Below are positions 1 through 7,896 of a stretch of 19,509 nucleotides of DNA, piece after piece. Origin of the DNA: Caldifarciminota bacterium (lineage in GTDB: Bacteria > Hydrothermota > Tepidihabitantia > SM23-42). The first letter of the stretch is position 1; the number at the start of each line of letters is the position of its first letter. Both the position numbers and the translations under genes were made by a program. The stretch is from contig DAOVAN010000016.1 in NCBI GenBank assembly GCA_030671005.1, forward strand, positions 1-19,509, given 5' to 3'. The notes under the pieces are model-generated. The model had not been told where the DNA came from. It worked only from the letters and a program-made list of their open reading frames with translations, and searched no databases.

Positions 1-423
1 GATGGCTTTCCCAGAAATCTTAACCAGGCACGCAATCTAGAAAAAAGCCTGGCCCAACTTGGGCAGACAATCGACATCGCGTTCGAGATGCATCTAGATG
101 AAGATGAAATAGTCAAACGCCTCGCCAATCGTCGATACTGTTCAAGATGCGGTAGGATATATAATTATATAACAAGTCCCCCGACGAATGATGGCGTCTG
201 CGATGTTGACGGTCAGAAACTTGTAAAACGAGATGATGACACAGAAGAAGTAATCAAGAAAAGATTCAAGATCTACGAAACCGAGACACGCCCCCTGATT
301 AGTTACTACAAATCACTTAATGTCTATAAGAGAGTCGACGCGCAAGGAAATCAGGAAGAGGTTTCGAGAATATTATCTAAAATCGTTGATGACTATCTCA
401 ATAGCAAATGCAGAAGCAATTAA
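1..423 (+). CDS. adk: Adenylate kinase, 3' part (5' end outside the window)
   Basis: Adenylate kinase interconverts ATP + AMP and 2 ADP in the cytosol. The reading frame is open from base 1 and starts with DGFPRN, the conserved AMP-site motif, so roughly the first 80 residues lie upstream. The LID domain follows with a zinc-type Cys-x2-Cys (CSRC), then CDVD about 20 residues later, giving a Cys-Cys-Cys-Asp set like that of Bacillus adenylate kinase. KRDDDTEEVIKKRF and the ETRPLISYY segment are also typical. It is followed by map, as in many spc operons, and the two genes overlap by about 35 nt if map starts where I place it. Nothing looks damaged; the gene is partial only because of the window edge. 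Confidence 0.96.
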   Translation, partial: DGFPRNLNQARNLEKSLAQLGQTIDIAFEMHLDEDEIVKRLANRRYCSRCGRIYNYITSPPTNDGVCDVDGQKLVKRDDDTEEVIKKRFKIYETETRPLISYYKSLNVYKRVDAQGNQEEVSRILSKIVDDYLNSKCRSN

Positions 424-1147
424 CCGCATCACGGTTGCTGGCCAAATCATCGATGACATATTCAAGAGAGTCGAGCAGATGGATTTGAGGCGCATGAAGA
501 CACTGGATCTGAATGACAGAATCGACACGCTCATACGAGAACGTAACGCGACACCAGCGTTTCTGCATTATCGGGGTTTTCCCAAGAGCTGCTGCATTTC
601 TTTGAATGACGAAATTGTACACGGCATTCCCGATGACCGCCGGATCGAAGGTGGTAATATTGTGAAAATCGACATCGGTGTCAAATACGGAGGCTACATT
701 GCCGATGCTGCACGCACATTCGCCGTCGGTGAAATAGGGACGGATGTCCAACAAATGCTGTCAACAACCGAGACCGCACTCAGGAACGGCATACGTGCTG
801 CACAGCCGGGTAATAAGATATCTGACATCTCACGGGCAATACAGCTCACCGTGGAAAAGAACGGGTATAGCGTGGTTCGGGAACTAACCGGTCACGGAGT
901 AGGCAAGAATCTTCACGAGGAACCCGTAATTCCGAATTTCGTCAGCAATGGACCGGACGCAGACATCTTACCAGGGATGGCATTAGCCATTGAGCCCATG
1001 GTGAACATGGGGAACCACGAAGTCATCACCGCGCAGAATGGCTGGACCATCCTAACCCGGGACAGTTCCATGTCCTGCCATTATGAAGATACGGTCTTGA
1101 TCACCGAAGATAGTAACATCAACTTATCCGGAGTTGCAAAGGACTAA
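389..1147 (+). CDS. map: Type I methionine aminopeptidase
   Basis: Removes the initiator methionine from nascent proteins; a cytosolic dinuclear metalloenzyme. All five metal ligands are visible in order: Asp in KIDIG, Asp in IADAA, His in GHGVG, Glu in AIEPM and Glu in HYEDTV. The substrate-site His of VHGIP is present too. I chose the ATG at 389 because the protein then begins MTISIANAEAINR.TVAG, aligning with the usual start of the family (about 250 residues; here 252). The frame stays open back to an ATG at 320, but that would add 23 residues deep inside adk. The 389 start overlaps adk by 35 nt and has no clear Shine-Dalgarno site, so translation may be coupled. SCHYEDTV replaces the commoner SAHFEHTV near the last ligand, a mild variation. 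Confidence 0.95.
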   Translation: MTISIANAEAINRITVAGQIIDDIFKRVEQMDLRRMKTLDLNDRIDTLIRERNATPAFLHYRGFPKSCCISLNDEIVHGIPDDRRIEGGNIVKIDIGVKYGGYIADAARTFAVGEIGTDVQQMLSTTETALRNGIRAAQPGNKISDISRAIQLTVEKNGYSVVRELTGHGVGKNLHEEPVIPNFVSNGPDADILPGMALAIEPMVNMGNHEVITAQNGWTILTRDSSMSCHYEDTVLITEDSNINLSGVAKD

Positions 1148-1150
1148 GAA

Positions 1151-1369
1151 ATGGCAAGAAAAGATCTCATACAAACCGAAGGCACAATAGTCGAAACACT
1201 TCCAAACGCAATGTTTCGAATCAAATTAGATAACGGACACAAAGTGCTTGCCCATGTCTCAGGAAAGATGAGGATGAGCTATATCAAGATTCTGCCCGGA
1301 GATCGGGTATTGTTGGAATTGACACCTTACGATCTGTCGCGTGGTAGAATTGTCTGGCGCTACAAGTGA
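1151..1369 (+). CDS. infA: Translation initiation factor IF-1
   Basis: A 72-residue single OB-fold (S1-like) protein that binds the ribosomal A site during initiation. The sequence is canonical from MARKDLIQTEGTIVE through HVSGKMRMSYIKILPGD to the RGRIVWRYK end. It begins 3 nt after the map stop codon, so it is probably translated from the same message. Length and position between map and rpmJ are the standard arrangement. No unusual residues seen. Confidence 0.97.
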   Translation: MARKDLIQTEGTIVETLPNAMFRIKLDNGHKVLAHVSGKMRMSYIKILPGDRVLLELTPYDLSRGRIVWRYK

Positions 1370-1381
1370 CGATGAAAAGGG

Positions 1382-1409
1382 TTGATTTTCTTCCAGAAAT
1401 GGATATAAT
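1382..1409 (+). promoter_or_regulatory. Sigma70-type promoter in front of rpmJ
   Basis: TTGATT (1382-1387), a 16-nt spacer and a perfect TATAAT (1404-1409). Transcription would begin near 1416, leaving about 14 nt that include the AGGAGG at 1419-1424 ahead of the rpmJ TTG start. It lies in the 60-nt gap after infA and would let rpmJ-rpsM-rpsK-rpsD-rpoA-rplQ be transcribed independently of adk-map-infA. Called by eye; activity is inferred. Confidence 0.6.
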
Positions 1410-1429
1410 AGTAGTTTGCAGGAGGAAAC

Positions 1430-1543
1430 TTGAAGGTTAAGACTTCAGTCAAGAAACGCTGTGCTTCATGTCGAATCATAAGAAGAAAAGGCGTTGTGAT
1501 GATTATTTGCAAGAATCCCCGACACAAACAGCGTCAGGGATAA
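1430..1543 (+). CDS. rpmJ: 50S ribosomal protein L36
   Basis: A 37-residue zinc-ribbon protein of the large ribosomal subunit, too short for routine ORF lists. It starts with TTG, reads (M)KVKTSVKKRC and ends RHKQRQG. The four zinc ligands are present as Cys-x2-Cys-x12-Cys-x4-His (the C+ form). An AGGAGG at 1419-1424 supports the non-AUG start, and no ATG in frame gives a full-length protein. It sits between infA and rpsM as expected. A 106-nt gap follows, unusually long for this operon, and holds a short repeat array. Confidence 0.95.
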   Translation: MKVKTSVKKRCASCRIIRRKGVVMIICKNPRHKQRQG

Positions 1544-1546
1544 GAT

Positions 1547-1574
1547 AGGTGCAAGGTGTTAGGTGCTAGGTGCT
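1547..1574 (+). repeat. Four tandem 7-nt words (AGGTGCT type) between rpmJ and rpsM
   Basis: Four head-to-tail heptamers with exact period 7: AGGTGCA, AGGTGTT, AGGTGCT, AGGTGCT, followed by a partial AGTAG. About 40 nt downstream, CCACTAGCCCC (from about 1619) is an imperfect inverted match to the last unit plus AGTAG (GGTGCTAGTAG). A weak hairpin is therefore possible upstream of the rpsM ribosome binding site. No gene lies in 1544-1649. Function unknown. Confidence 0.8.
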
Positions 1575-1649
1575 AGTAGTGACTTTTTCCACGAATAATA
1601 GTAGCAACCAGCCCCGAACCACTAGCCCCTGCTCTGTTTAAGGAGGTAT

Positions 1650-2036
1650 ATGGCAAGAATTGCTGGTATTGACTTGCCACCGAACAAGAAGGTGGAATAT
1701 GGGCTAACCGCGATCTTCGGGATCGGGTTACGAACGGCGCAGAAAATCGTCGGCCACATTGGAATTGATCGGTCAAAGCAAATAAAGGATTTGACCGATG
1801 AGGAAATTACCAAGATCAGAAAACTGCTTGAGACCGATTATCGGGTTGAAGGCGCGTTGCGCGCTGAGATCGCGTCAGATATTAAACGGTTGATCGACAT
1901 TGGCTGTTATCGCGGTATCCGCCATAAAATCGGACTACCGGCAAGAGGACAGCGCACAAGAACTAATGCCCGTACACGAAAGGGAAGAAAGAGGACGGTT
2001 GCTGTTTATAGAGGACCGAGGGGAGAAAGGAAGTGA
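1650..2036 (+). CDS. rpsM: 30S ribosomal protein S13
   Basis: A 128-residue small-subunit head protein that contacts the P-site tRNA through its basic C-terminal tail. It is canonical from MARIAGIDLPPNKKVEYGLTAI through YRGIRHKIGLPARGQRTRTNARTRKG. A strong AAGGAGGT immediately upstream fixes the ATG at 1650. Its TGA stop overlaps the GTG start of rpsK, so the two are translationally coupled. The length is slightly above the typical 118-125. Confidence 0.97.
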   Translation: MARIAGIDLPPNKKVEYGLTAIFGIGLRTAQKIVGHIGIDRSKQIKDLTDEEITKIRKLLETDYRVEGALRAEIASDIKRLIDIGCYRGIRHKIGLPARGQRTRTNARTRKGRKRTVAVYRGPRGERK

Positions 2037-2425
2037 GGAAACCAATCAGAACACCAAGACGAAGAAAGGGCATCCGAGTCGAGCCTAATGGCATTGCTAA
2101 TATCTACGCGACATTCAATAATACAATTGTCTCTATTTCTGATACAAAGGGCAATGTGCTTTGCTGGTCTTCTGCAGGTAGAATCGGCTTTAAGGGAACG
2201 AAGAAAGGCACTGCTTATGCCGCAGCAAAATGCGCCGATGCCGCAGCACGCGAAGCACAGTCTTTGGGTGTCAAGAAAGTTGAAGTGAAGATCAAGGGAC
2301 CAGGGCCAGGCCGCGAAGCCGCCATCAGAACACTGCAAACAGTTGGTTTAACAATAACCGCAATCAAGGATGTCACCCCGCTACCTCACAATGGATGCAA
2401 ACCACCTCGCCGAAGGAGGGTATGA
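2033..2425 (+). CDS. rpsK: 30S ribosomal protein S11
   Basis: A 130-residue small-subunit platform protein. Conserved blocks visible are FNNTIVSISD, GRIGFKGTKKGTAYAA, GPGPGREAAIRTLQ and the near-universal TPLPHNGCKPPRRRRV end. The start codon is GTG at 2033, overlapping the rpsM stop (GTGA). A GGGGAGAAAGG purine stretch just upstream can serve as its Shine-Dalgarno site. The codons for the terminal RRRRV double as the AAGGAGGG ribosome binding site for rpsD, a compact dual use of sequence. Confidence 0.97.
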   Translation: MRKPIRTPRRRKGIRVEPNGIANIYATFNNTIVSISDTKGNVLCWSSAGRIGFKGTKKGTAYAAAKCADAAAREAQSLGVKKVEVKIKGPGPGREAAIRTLQTVGLTITAIKDVTPLPHNGCKPPRRRRV

Positions 2426-3054
2426 TGGCACGTCACATAGGTCCGAAGTGCAAGGTCTGTCGCCGTGAAAGTGAAAAGCTGTTCTTGAGGGGAAGTCGGT
2501 GCTACACTGATAAGTGTGCGTTCACGAGGAGGGGTTATCCGCCCGGTACTCACGGTCGAGTAGGACGTAGAAAGCTGACATCTTATGCAACTCAATTAAG
2601 AGAAAAACAAAAGGTTAAGGCAGTTTATGGAATACTGGAGCAACAGTTCCGCAAAATATTTGCCGAGGCGGGAAGGATATCAGGAAACACGGGAGAAAAT
2701 CTACTCGTGCTGTTGGAAAGAAGACTAGATAGTGTGGTATATCAATTGGGTATCGCTTCATCGCGTACCCAGGCGCGCCAATTCGTTCGCCACGGACATA
2801 TCCTGGTTAACGGCAAGAAGGTGGACATCCCATCCTATCTCGTGAAGGTCGATCAAGAAATAAAGCTGGTTGACAAACAAAAGAAGAATCCCGAGGTTGG
2901 GAAATCGCTCGAGGAACGCGATTTGGAAAGGATCGTTGGCTGGCTCAAAATCGATAAGGACAAGATAACCGGCACCGTGCTTAGATATCCTAAGCGTGAT
3001 GATATCACGCTACCCATACAAGAAAGTCTAATCGTTGAGTTCTACTCAAAGTAG
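2425..3054 (+). CDS. rpsD: 30S ribosomal protein S4, zinc-binding form
   Basis: A primary 16S rRNA binding protein of 209 residues. Cys9, Cys12, Cys26 and Cys31 form the N-terminal zinc site that defines the C+ version of S4. The S4 RNA-binding domain follows, with RRLDSVVYQLGIASSRTQAR, RHGHILVNGKKV and the VDIPSYLVK segment. Two adjacent in-frame ATGs exist (2422 and 2425). I chose 2425 because it gives the standard MARHIG start and better spacing from AAGGAGGG at 2413-2420. The start overlaps the rpsK stop by one base. In many bacteria S4 represses this operon; no pseudoknot was modelled here. Confidence 0.97.
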   Translation: MARHIGPKCKVCRRESEKLFLRGSRCYTDKCAFTRRGYPPGTHGRVGRRKLTSYATQLREKQKVKAVYGILEQQFRKIFAEAGRISGNTGENLLVLLERRLDSVVYQLGIASSRTQARQFVRHGHILVNGKKVDIPSYLVKVDQEIKLVDKQKKNPEVGKSLEERDLERIVGWLKIDKDKITGTVLRYPKRDDITLPIQESLIVEFYSK

Positions 3055-3063
3055 AGGAGAGCT

Positions 3064-4047
3064 ATGACACTAAAACCACTTGTCATGCCAAAAAATGTTG
3101 AAATCGACAAAGAAGTAACTAACGACACTTTTGGCAGGTTCATCCTGTCGCCGCTGGAGCGCGGATTTGGTGTAACATTGGCTAATTCGCTGCGCAGGAT
3201 GTTATTGTCTTCTATACAGGGCGCAGCCATTACCCGAATCAGGATCGAAGATATCCTTCAAGAATATTCTACAATACCAGGTGTCTATGAAGATGTTTTT
3301 CAAATCATCCTCAACCTTAAAAAGGTACGGGTGAAACTCCTCTCCAATGAACCGAGCAACCTGTATTTGAAGGTTAAGGGCAAGAAGGAATATCTAACCG
3401 AACATATCGAGAAGAATCCCAACGTGATCGTCGCCAACCCCGAACAGAAGATTCTGACGATCACCGACACCAAGGTCAATTTCACGATGGAGATGTACGT
3501 TGAGGCCGGTAGGGGTTATGTACAATCTGAAATGCTGAAGCACGGGGAAGTCCCGGTTGGTACCATCTTCCTCGACGCACTCTTCTCACCTGTTCTCGAC
3601 GTCAATTTTGACATCAAGACCACCCGTGTCGGTACGAGGACCGATTATGACTATCTGATACTCGATGTAAAGACAGACGGTACGATCACGCCGGTTGAAG
3701 CAATCGTTGAGGCTTCCGGCTTGCTGAAACACCATCTCTCCTTCTTCACAGGTCTTGGCGTCGAACCACAATTCGCATCCAAGGAACAGCTCGATGCTGA
3801 ACACCGCAGGATCAGAGAAATTCTGAAACGCAGCATCGATGAACTCGAAATATCAGTGAGAGCATCCAACTGCCTCAAAGACAAAAACATCAAGACAATT
3901 GGTGAACTCGTAAAGAAAAGTAACAAGGAACTGCTCAGTTATGAGAATTTCGGCAGAAAATCACTTAAGGAACTGGAGAAAAATCTCGCCAAAGTGGGAC
4001 TACAACTAGAGATGGAAATTACGAAATATCTAAAAGAGGACATATAG
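3064..4047 (+). CDS. rpoA: DNA-directed RNA polymerase subunit alpha
   Basis: A 327-residue subunit that dimerises to start RNA polymerase assembly and binds UP elements and activators through its C-terminal domain. The N-terminal domain shows FGRFILSPLERGFGVTLANSLRRMLLSS and GVYEDVFQIILNLK. The C-terminal domain begins near residue 265 with SVRASNCLKDKNIKTIGEL, including the arginine equivalent to E. coli Arg265, and continues with helix-hairpin-helix features (ENFGRKSLKELEKNL). AGAGGAGAG precedes the ATG. Placement between rpsD and rplQ is standard, and nothing is missing. Confidence 0.98.
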   Translation: MTLKPLVMPKNVEIDKEVTNDTFGRFILSPLERGFGVTLANSLRRMLLSSIQGAAITRIRIEDILQEYSTIPGVYEDVFQIILNLKKVRVKLLSNEPSNLYLKVKGKKEYLTEHIEKNPNVIVANPEQKILTITDTKVNFTMEMYVEAGRGYVQSEMLKHGEVPVGTIFLDALFSPVLDVNFDIKTTRVGTRTDYDYLILDVKTDGTITPVEAIVEASGLLKHHLSFFTGLGVEPQFASKEQLDAEHRRIREILKRSIDELEISVRASNCLKDKNIKTIGELVKKSNKELLSYENFGRKSLKELEKNLAKVGLQLEMEITKYLKEDI

Positions 4048-4051
4048 TAAT

Positions 4052-4606
4052 ATGAGACACGGCGACCGCGTAAAAAAACTCGGAAGAACAAGAGAACACC
4101 GTCGTGCATTACTGAGGAATCTCTGTCGTTCTTTGTTCATTTTTGAGAAGATCAAGACTACGTTACCCAAGGCAAAGGCAACAAGACAATTGGCAGAAAG
4201 GCTCATTGAATTCGCCAAGCGCAACGATCTCGCCGCGAAGCGCCAAATATATCGCTATGTTCCTGATCACAAACTGGTGAAAATAATCTGTGATGAGATT
4301 GGACCCAAGTTTGCAAATCGCTCTGGAGGATATACACGGATATACCGCATGGGCCCCCGACTCGGCGACGGGGCAGAAATTGCGATACTCGAGCTTGTCG
4401 AGCAGAGCGATGCATCAGTCATCACGCAGCGTAGAAAGTTGATCGAGCGGCGGAAATTGGTTGAAGTAAAGAAGGAAAAGAAGACGAAAGAAAAGAAAAG
4501 CAAGGAAAAGAAGGCCAAACCAAAGAAGGAAGAAAAAACAAAGGAAGAGAAGACAACAAAGAAAAAGACACCGAAGACCAAAAATACACAAAAGAAGAGT
4601 AAATAA
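4052..4606 (+). CDS. rplQ: 50S ribosomal protein L17 with lysine-rich C-terminal tail
   Basis: The first roughly 120 residues are a canonical L17 (MRHGDRVKKLGRTREHRRALLRNL, then RYVPDHKLVKIICDEIGPKFANRSGGYTRIY), a protein near the exit-tunnel side of the large subunit. After that comes a roughly 60-residue tail made almost only of Lys, Glu and Thr, so the protein is 184 residues against about 120-130 in E. coli-like forms. Lys-rich or Ala/Glu-rich tails on L17 occur in several bacterial groups, including FCB members. The tail is predicted disordered and may bind rRNA. It is the last gene of the ribosomal cluster, starts 4 nt after rpoA, and has AAAAGAGGA upstream. No clear terminator hairpin follows. 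Confidence 0.95.
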   Translation: MRHGDRVKKLGRTREHRRALLRNLCRSLFIFEKIKTTLPKAKATRQLAERLIEFAKRNDLAAKRQIYRYVPDHKLVKIICDEIGPKFANRSGGYTRIYRMGPRLGDGAEIAILELVEQSDASVITQRRKLIERRKLVEVKKEKKTKEKKSKEKKAKPKKEEKTKEEKTTKKKTPKTKNTQKKSK

Positions 4607-4669
4607 CAGCCCGGTGTCAGCCCTGTCCTGTTTTAAACAACATATAAATATCGACTCTGAGGGTCACTG

Positions 4670-6484
4670 ATGAACACACGCAGTATCATCAAAGATGCAG
4701 TATGCATCGCCGCCTTGGCTATGGCATGTGTATCACCTAAGAGGATCGAAACACCGTTTAAGATCATCGAGAAGGAAGCCGTCCATGAATTCCGACACGG
4801 TCTGTGGGTACGTGCTGCATCGACCGCATCTCCCGATTCAATATCCAGAATCGCACGCGTGGTTAATGAAATGAACGTTACCGATATTTTCGTACAAGTA
4901 GTAGTAGGTGGTTATGCATACTACAAATCAGAAATATTACCTCGAAGTCAATATCTTTGCAGCATAGCGAGTGCAGAGTATGATCCCCTCGATGTCTTGA
5001 TCCGTGCCTTCGAAGATACACCGGTCCGCATTCATGCTTGGGTGAATACACTTCTCAATTGGTCATTGGTTGAACCCCCTGAATCTCTGAGCCATGTACT
5101 ACATGTTCATCCTGACTGGTTCATACGCGATGTCAATAAACAATCGATGGCGGATTATTCCTACACCAAATGGAAGAACGCCCGTCTTGAAGGGCTTTAT
5201 CTGAATCCAGAAAATGTCGAAGTACGCTTATTTCTACAGAAAATCTGCGGTGAGATTGCAGCGAAATATCCGGTCGAAGGTATTCACCTGGACTTCATCC
5301 GCTATCCTGGCATCCTGTGGGGCCTCCCCGACAATGATGAGGCAGCGATGCTCGCTGGAATCGATGCAGACATGGTATCCTGGTGCAGTCTCCCCCGGTA
5401 TGGGAAGTCGAGCGTTTTCCAGCGCTGGTCTATTTGGCAGGCATGGCGCCTGACCAGACATCGAGAATGGGTCATTTCTGAAATAATCACCGACATCAGC
5501 CGGACAGTGCAAAAGCACGCAATGAGAGATGACTGTCTATTATCAACTGCGGTCTTTGCCAATCCAAGCCTGTTTCGTTATTCCTTTGCCCAGAATTGGA
5601 CTGAATGGCAGAATGACATCTACTTTCCAGTGGTCATGTCATACACACCCGACGTCGCGCTCTTTTCTGATTACCTAGAATTCGCCACGTTGCACCGTCC
5701 CGATGCATTATTAGGCATTGGATTCTTGTGGGAGGGTATGAAGAACACTGCCCATTGGCAGGAAAGTGCCATCAGGGATAATGAAGGTGCGGGCGTATGT
5801 TATTTTGACTTCACGAATCTTGATACGATGCTCCAACTGCCCCAATGGGACTACGCTGAACCGATGGATAAAAGCCTGAACATTGACAGCACAAGATACG
5901 AACCCATACCAGACGTATTCACCGATCATCCAGATGACGGCCACGTCGAAAAGGGAAGGGCACTCATCGCATGGGGTGATGACATCAATTTCGCAGCATT
6001 CCTCCTATCGCTCTCCCTGAATCCAACGCGCGACCTCGCACACATGGGTATCACCCGTGAGGAATTTCTCCATTTCATATCAAACGATGTGGCCGCATTC
6101 AAATACCTGAACAAACAAATATTCCCGATCGGCGATGACCTCATCGAACCGCCCAGAAGAAAAGTACGCTATGCTTTCTTACCATGGTTCGATGATGACT
6201 CGACCGCCGTGATCGAAAAAGCAGATAAGATGTATTCTCTAGAAAATCACGTGGTCCTATATCCGATGGCCCTAGACCCTTTCACCAAGGCAGTATTCAT
6301 GACCCAACCATTCCGCAGAGAAATCCTGCTCACCAAAGCGGGGGTCTATGTTTTTGTAATAGAGGAAATTTACGACGGGGGTAGATTAGTGAAAAGAGAA
6401 AAAATTTCAACTGACACCTTGCCCGTCTATTTGAACTGGACCATAAAGAAAAAGGCAGGCGATCTATTAGGCAATATTAATTAG
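4670..6484 (+). CDS. GHL10-type glycosyl hydrolase-like protein, probable lipoprotein
   Basis: A 604-residue exported protein resembling the GHL10 (DUF187) family, whose E. coli member DigH cleaves denuded peptidoglycan glycan strands. Family marks are GLWVRA near residue 45, DPLDVLIRAF near 105, IHAWVN at 121-126, LYLNPENVEVRLFL near 176, and GIHLDFIRYPG at 204-214, where Asp208 is in the expected active-site position. The N-terminus (MNTRSIIKDAVCIAALAMAC) looks like a signal peptide ending at Cys20, a weak lipobox with Ala at -3. The last roughly 170 residues match no domain I recognise. GAGGG seven bases before the ATG is the likely ribosome binding site. A TATAAA lies at 4643-4648 but has no convincing -35. 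Substrate is inferred from the family only. Confidence 0.78.
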   Translation: MNTRSIIKDAVCIAALAMACVSPKRIETPFKIIEKEAVHEFRHGLWVRAASTASPDSISRIARVVNEMNVTDIFVQVVVGGYAYYKSEILPRSQYLCSIASAEYDPLDVLIRAFEDTPVRIHAWVNTLLNWSLVEPPESLSHVLHVHPDWFIRDVNKQSMADYSYTKWKNARLEGLYLNPENVEVRLFLQKICGEIAAKYPVEGIHLDFIRYPGILWGLPDNDEAAMLAGIDADMVSWCSLPRYGKSSVFQRWSIWQAWRLTRHREWVISEIITDISRTVQKHAMRDDCLLSTAVFANPSLFRYSFAQNWTEWQNDIYFPVVMSYTPDVALFSDYLEFATLHRPDALLGIGFLWEGMKNTAHWQESAIRDNEGAGVCYFDFTNLDTMLQLPQWDYAEPMDKSLNIDSTRYEPIPDVFTDHPDDGHVEKGRALIAWGDDINFAAFLLSLSLNPTRDLAHMGITREEFLHFISNDVAAFKYLNKQIFPIGDDLIEPPRRKVRYAFLPWFDDDSTAVIEKADKMYSLENHVVLYPMALDPFTKAVFMTQPFRREILLTKAGVYVFVIEEIYDGGRLVKREKISTDTLPVYLNWTIKKKAGDLLGNIN

Positions 6485-6531
6485 CTCATGTATCAGAGAA
6501 ACATTTAATCGAAATATTAACAGGAGATGAT

Positions 6532-7896
6532 ATGTTTGAAACAATGAAATCAATTCTGGCGAAAGTCAAAGCCGATTATGCTGACATTCGTCATGAAACC
6601 AAGACCGAAACGAGAATATCTTTCAGCGGAAACGAAGTTACGGAAATCGGCACCAACACTACTGATGGCTATGTGCTGCGTATTCTCAACAAGGGCGGCT
6701 ATTCATCCATTGCCTTCACCGACTCTGCAGCTCACGAGAAAGTTATCCAGACCGCGCAAGAAAACACGCATCTGATGGCCAGTCTGGCTTCGAAACCTGT
6801 GTCCCTTGCTAAGGCCGAAGTGGTCCGGGACACATATCTTCCCAAACTGACCGAGGACCCGCGGGCGATTGCTGTGGATGAAAAACTAGAACTCACCCGC
6901 AAGTACAATGCGTTGGTTTTGAAAAACGAAAAAATAGCCACCACAAATATCAACTATCTCGAACTCAGTCGAGACAAGCATTTCATGAATACCGAAGGCA
7001 GCGAAATCAGAGAAGAACTGATAACGACGCGCATGAGTGGACTCATTACCAGCCGCGAGGGAAGTCTCATTCAGAATGTGAGAATCGGTATCGGCGGCAG
7101 CAATGGTTTTTCGATCCTAAGAAATCGAGAAGACCATTTCGAGAATAGAACCCGGATTGCCGTCGAGTTACTCAGGGCCCAGCCGACCAAAGGTGGACGA
7201 TACAACGTCATTCTAAACCAGAGTCTGGGCGGTGTTTTCGCACACGAGGCATTTGGTCACTTTTCAGAAGCCGATATCATCGAAGATAACCCATCGATGC
7301 GCCAGAAGATGCGCATCGGAGCGAAGCTGGGTAACGATATCCTTAATATTACAGATGACCCGACACCACCTGATCAACTGGGACACTACCGATACGATGA
7401 TGAAGGAGTTGCCGCAACTGGTACTCCACTGCTCAAGAATGGCACGCTCGTCGGAAGACTGCACTCAAGAAGAACCGCGGCTGCCTTTGAAGAATCTCTC
7501 AACGGGCACTGCATCGCCGAGGACTACCGCTATGCGCCGATAATCAGAATGGGCACAATATTCATTGAGCCGGGCCAAGACACATTTGAGGACCTCCTCG
7601 AAAAACTCGGCAATGGGTATTACATTCTTAATGCCAAGGGCGGTCAGACAAGTGGTGAGAACTTCACCTTTGGTGCCCAGTACGGCTACGTCGTGAAAAA
7701 CGGCAAGATAGGAGAACTAGTGAGAGACATCAACATTTCAGGAAACCTCTACAGCACTCTGAAGAACATCGCGGCCATCGGTGACGATTTGAAACTGAAC
7801 CAGGTGGGTGGTTGTGGCAAGGGACAAAGCAATATACGTTCATGCCACGGAGCCCCCCACATACTGGTCAATAACGTCGTAATCGGAGGAGCATAA
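6532..7896 (+). CDS. tldD: Metallopeptidase TldD
   Basis: The catalytic half of the TldD/TldE peptidase, which degrades or trims small unfolded peptides in the cytosol (for example microcin B17 maturation and CcdA turnover in E. coli). The zinc motif HEAFGH is at residues 238-243 (HExxxH class), and the conserved CGKGQ and SCHGAPH segments near the C-terminus provide the expected Cys and surrounding pocket. GGQTSGENFTFGAQYGYVVKNGKIG and DINISGNLYSTL are standard family blocks. Length is 454, close to the usual 450-480. AACAGGAGATGAT supplies the ribosome binding site. The last base of its TAA is the first base of the partner's ATG, so the two subunits are co-translated. Confidence 0.94.
   Translation: MFETMKSILAKVKADYADIRHETKTETRISFSGNEVTEIGTNTTDGYVLRILNKGGYSSIAFTDSAAHEKVIQTAQENTHLMASLASKPVSLAKAEVVRDTYLPKLTEDPRAIAVDEKLELTRKYNALVLKNEKIATTNINYLELSRDKHFMNTEGSEIREELITTRMSGLITSREGSLIQNVRIGIGGSNGFSILRNREDHFENRTRIAVELLRAQPTKGGRYNVILNQSLGGVFAHEAFGHFSEADIIEDNPSMRQKMRIGAKLGNDILNITDDPTPPDQLGHYRYDDEGVAATGTPLLKNGTLVGRLHSRRTAAAFEESLNGHCIAEDYRYAPIIRMGTIFIEPGQDTFEDLLEKLGNGYYILNAKGGQTSGENFTFGAQYGYVVKNGKIGELVRDINISGNLYSTLKNIAAIGDDLKLNQVGGCGKGQSNIRSCHGAPHILVNNVVIGGA

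Noticed and set aside
4267..4581. Minus-strand open frame opposite the end of rplQ, rich in Phe and Ser
   Set aside because: It is the complement of the lysine codons in the L17 tail. No start signal or family match.
4643..4648. TATAAA as -10 box for the GHL10-like gene
   Set aside because: No -35-like sequence at 16-18 nt upstream, so it falls well below the five promoters called.
4607..4669. Terminator after rplQ
   Set aside because: ACAG and CTGT ends can pair, but the interior does not, and no U-tract follows. No hairpin worth calling.
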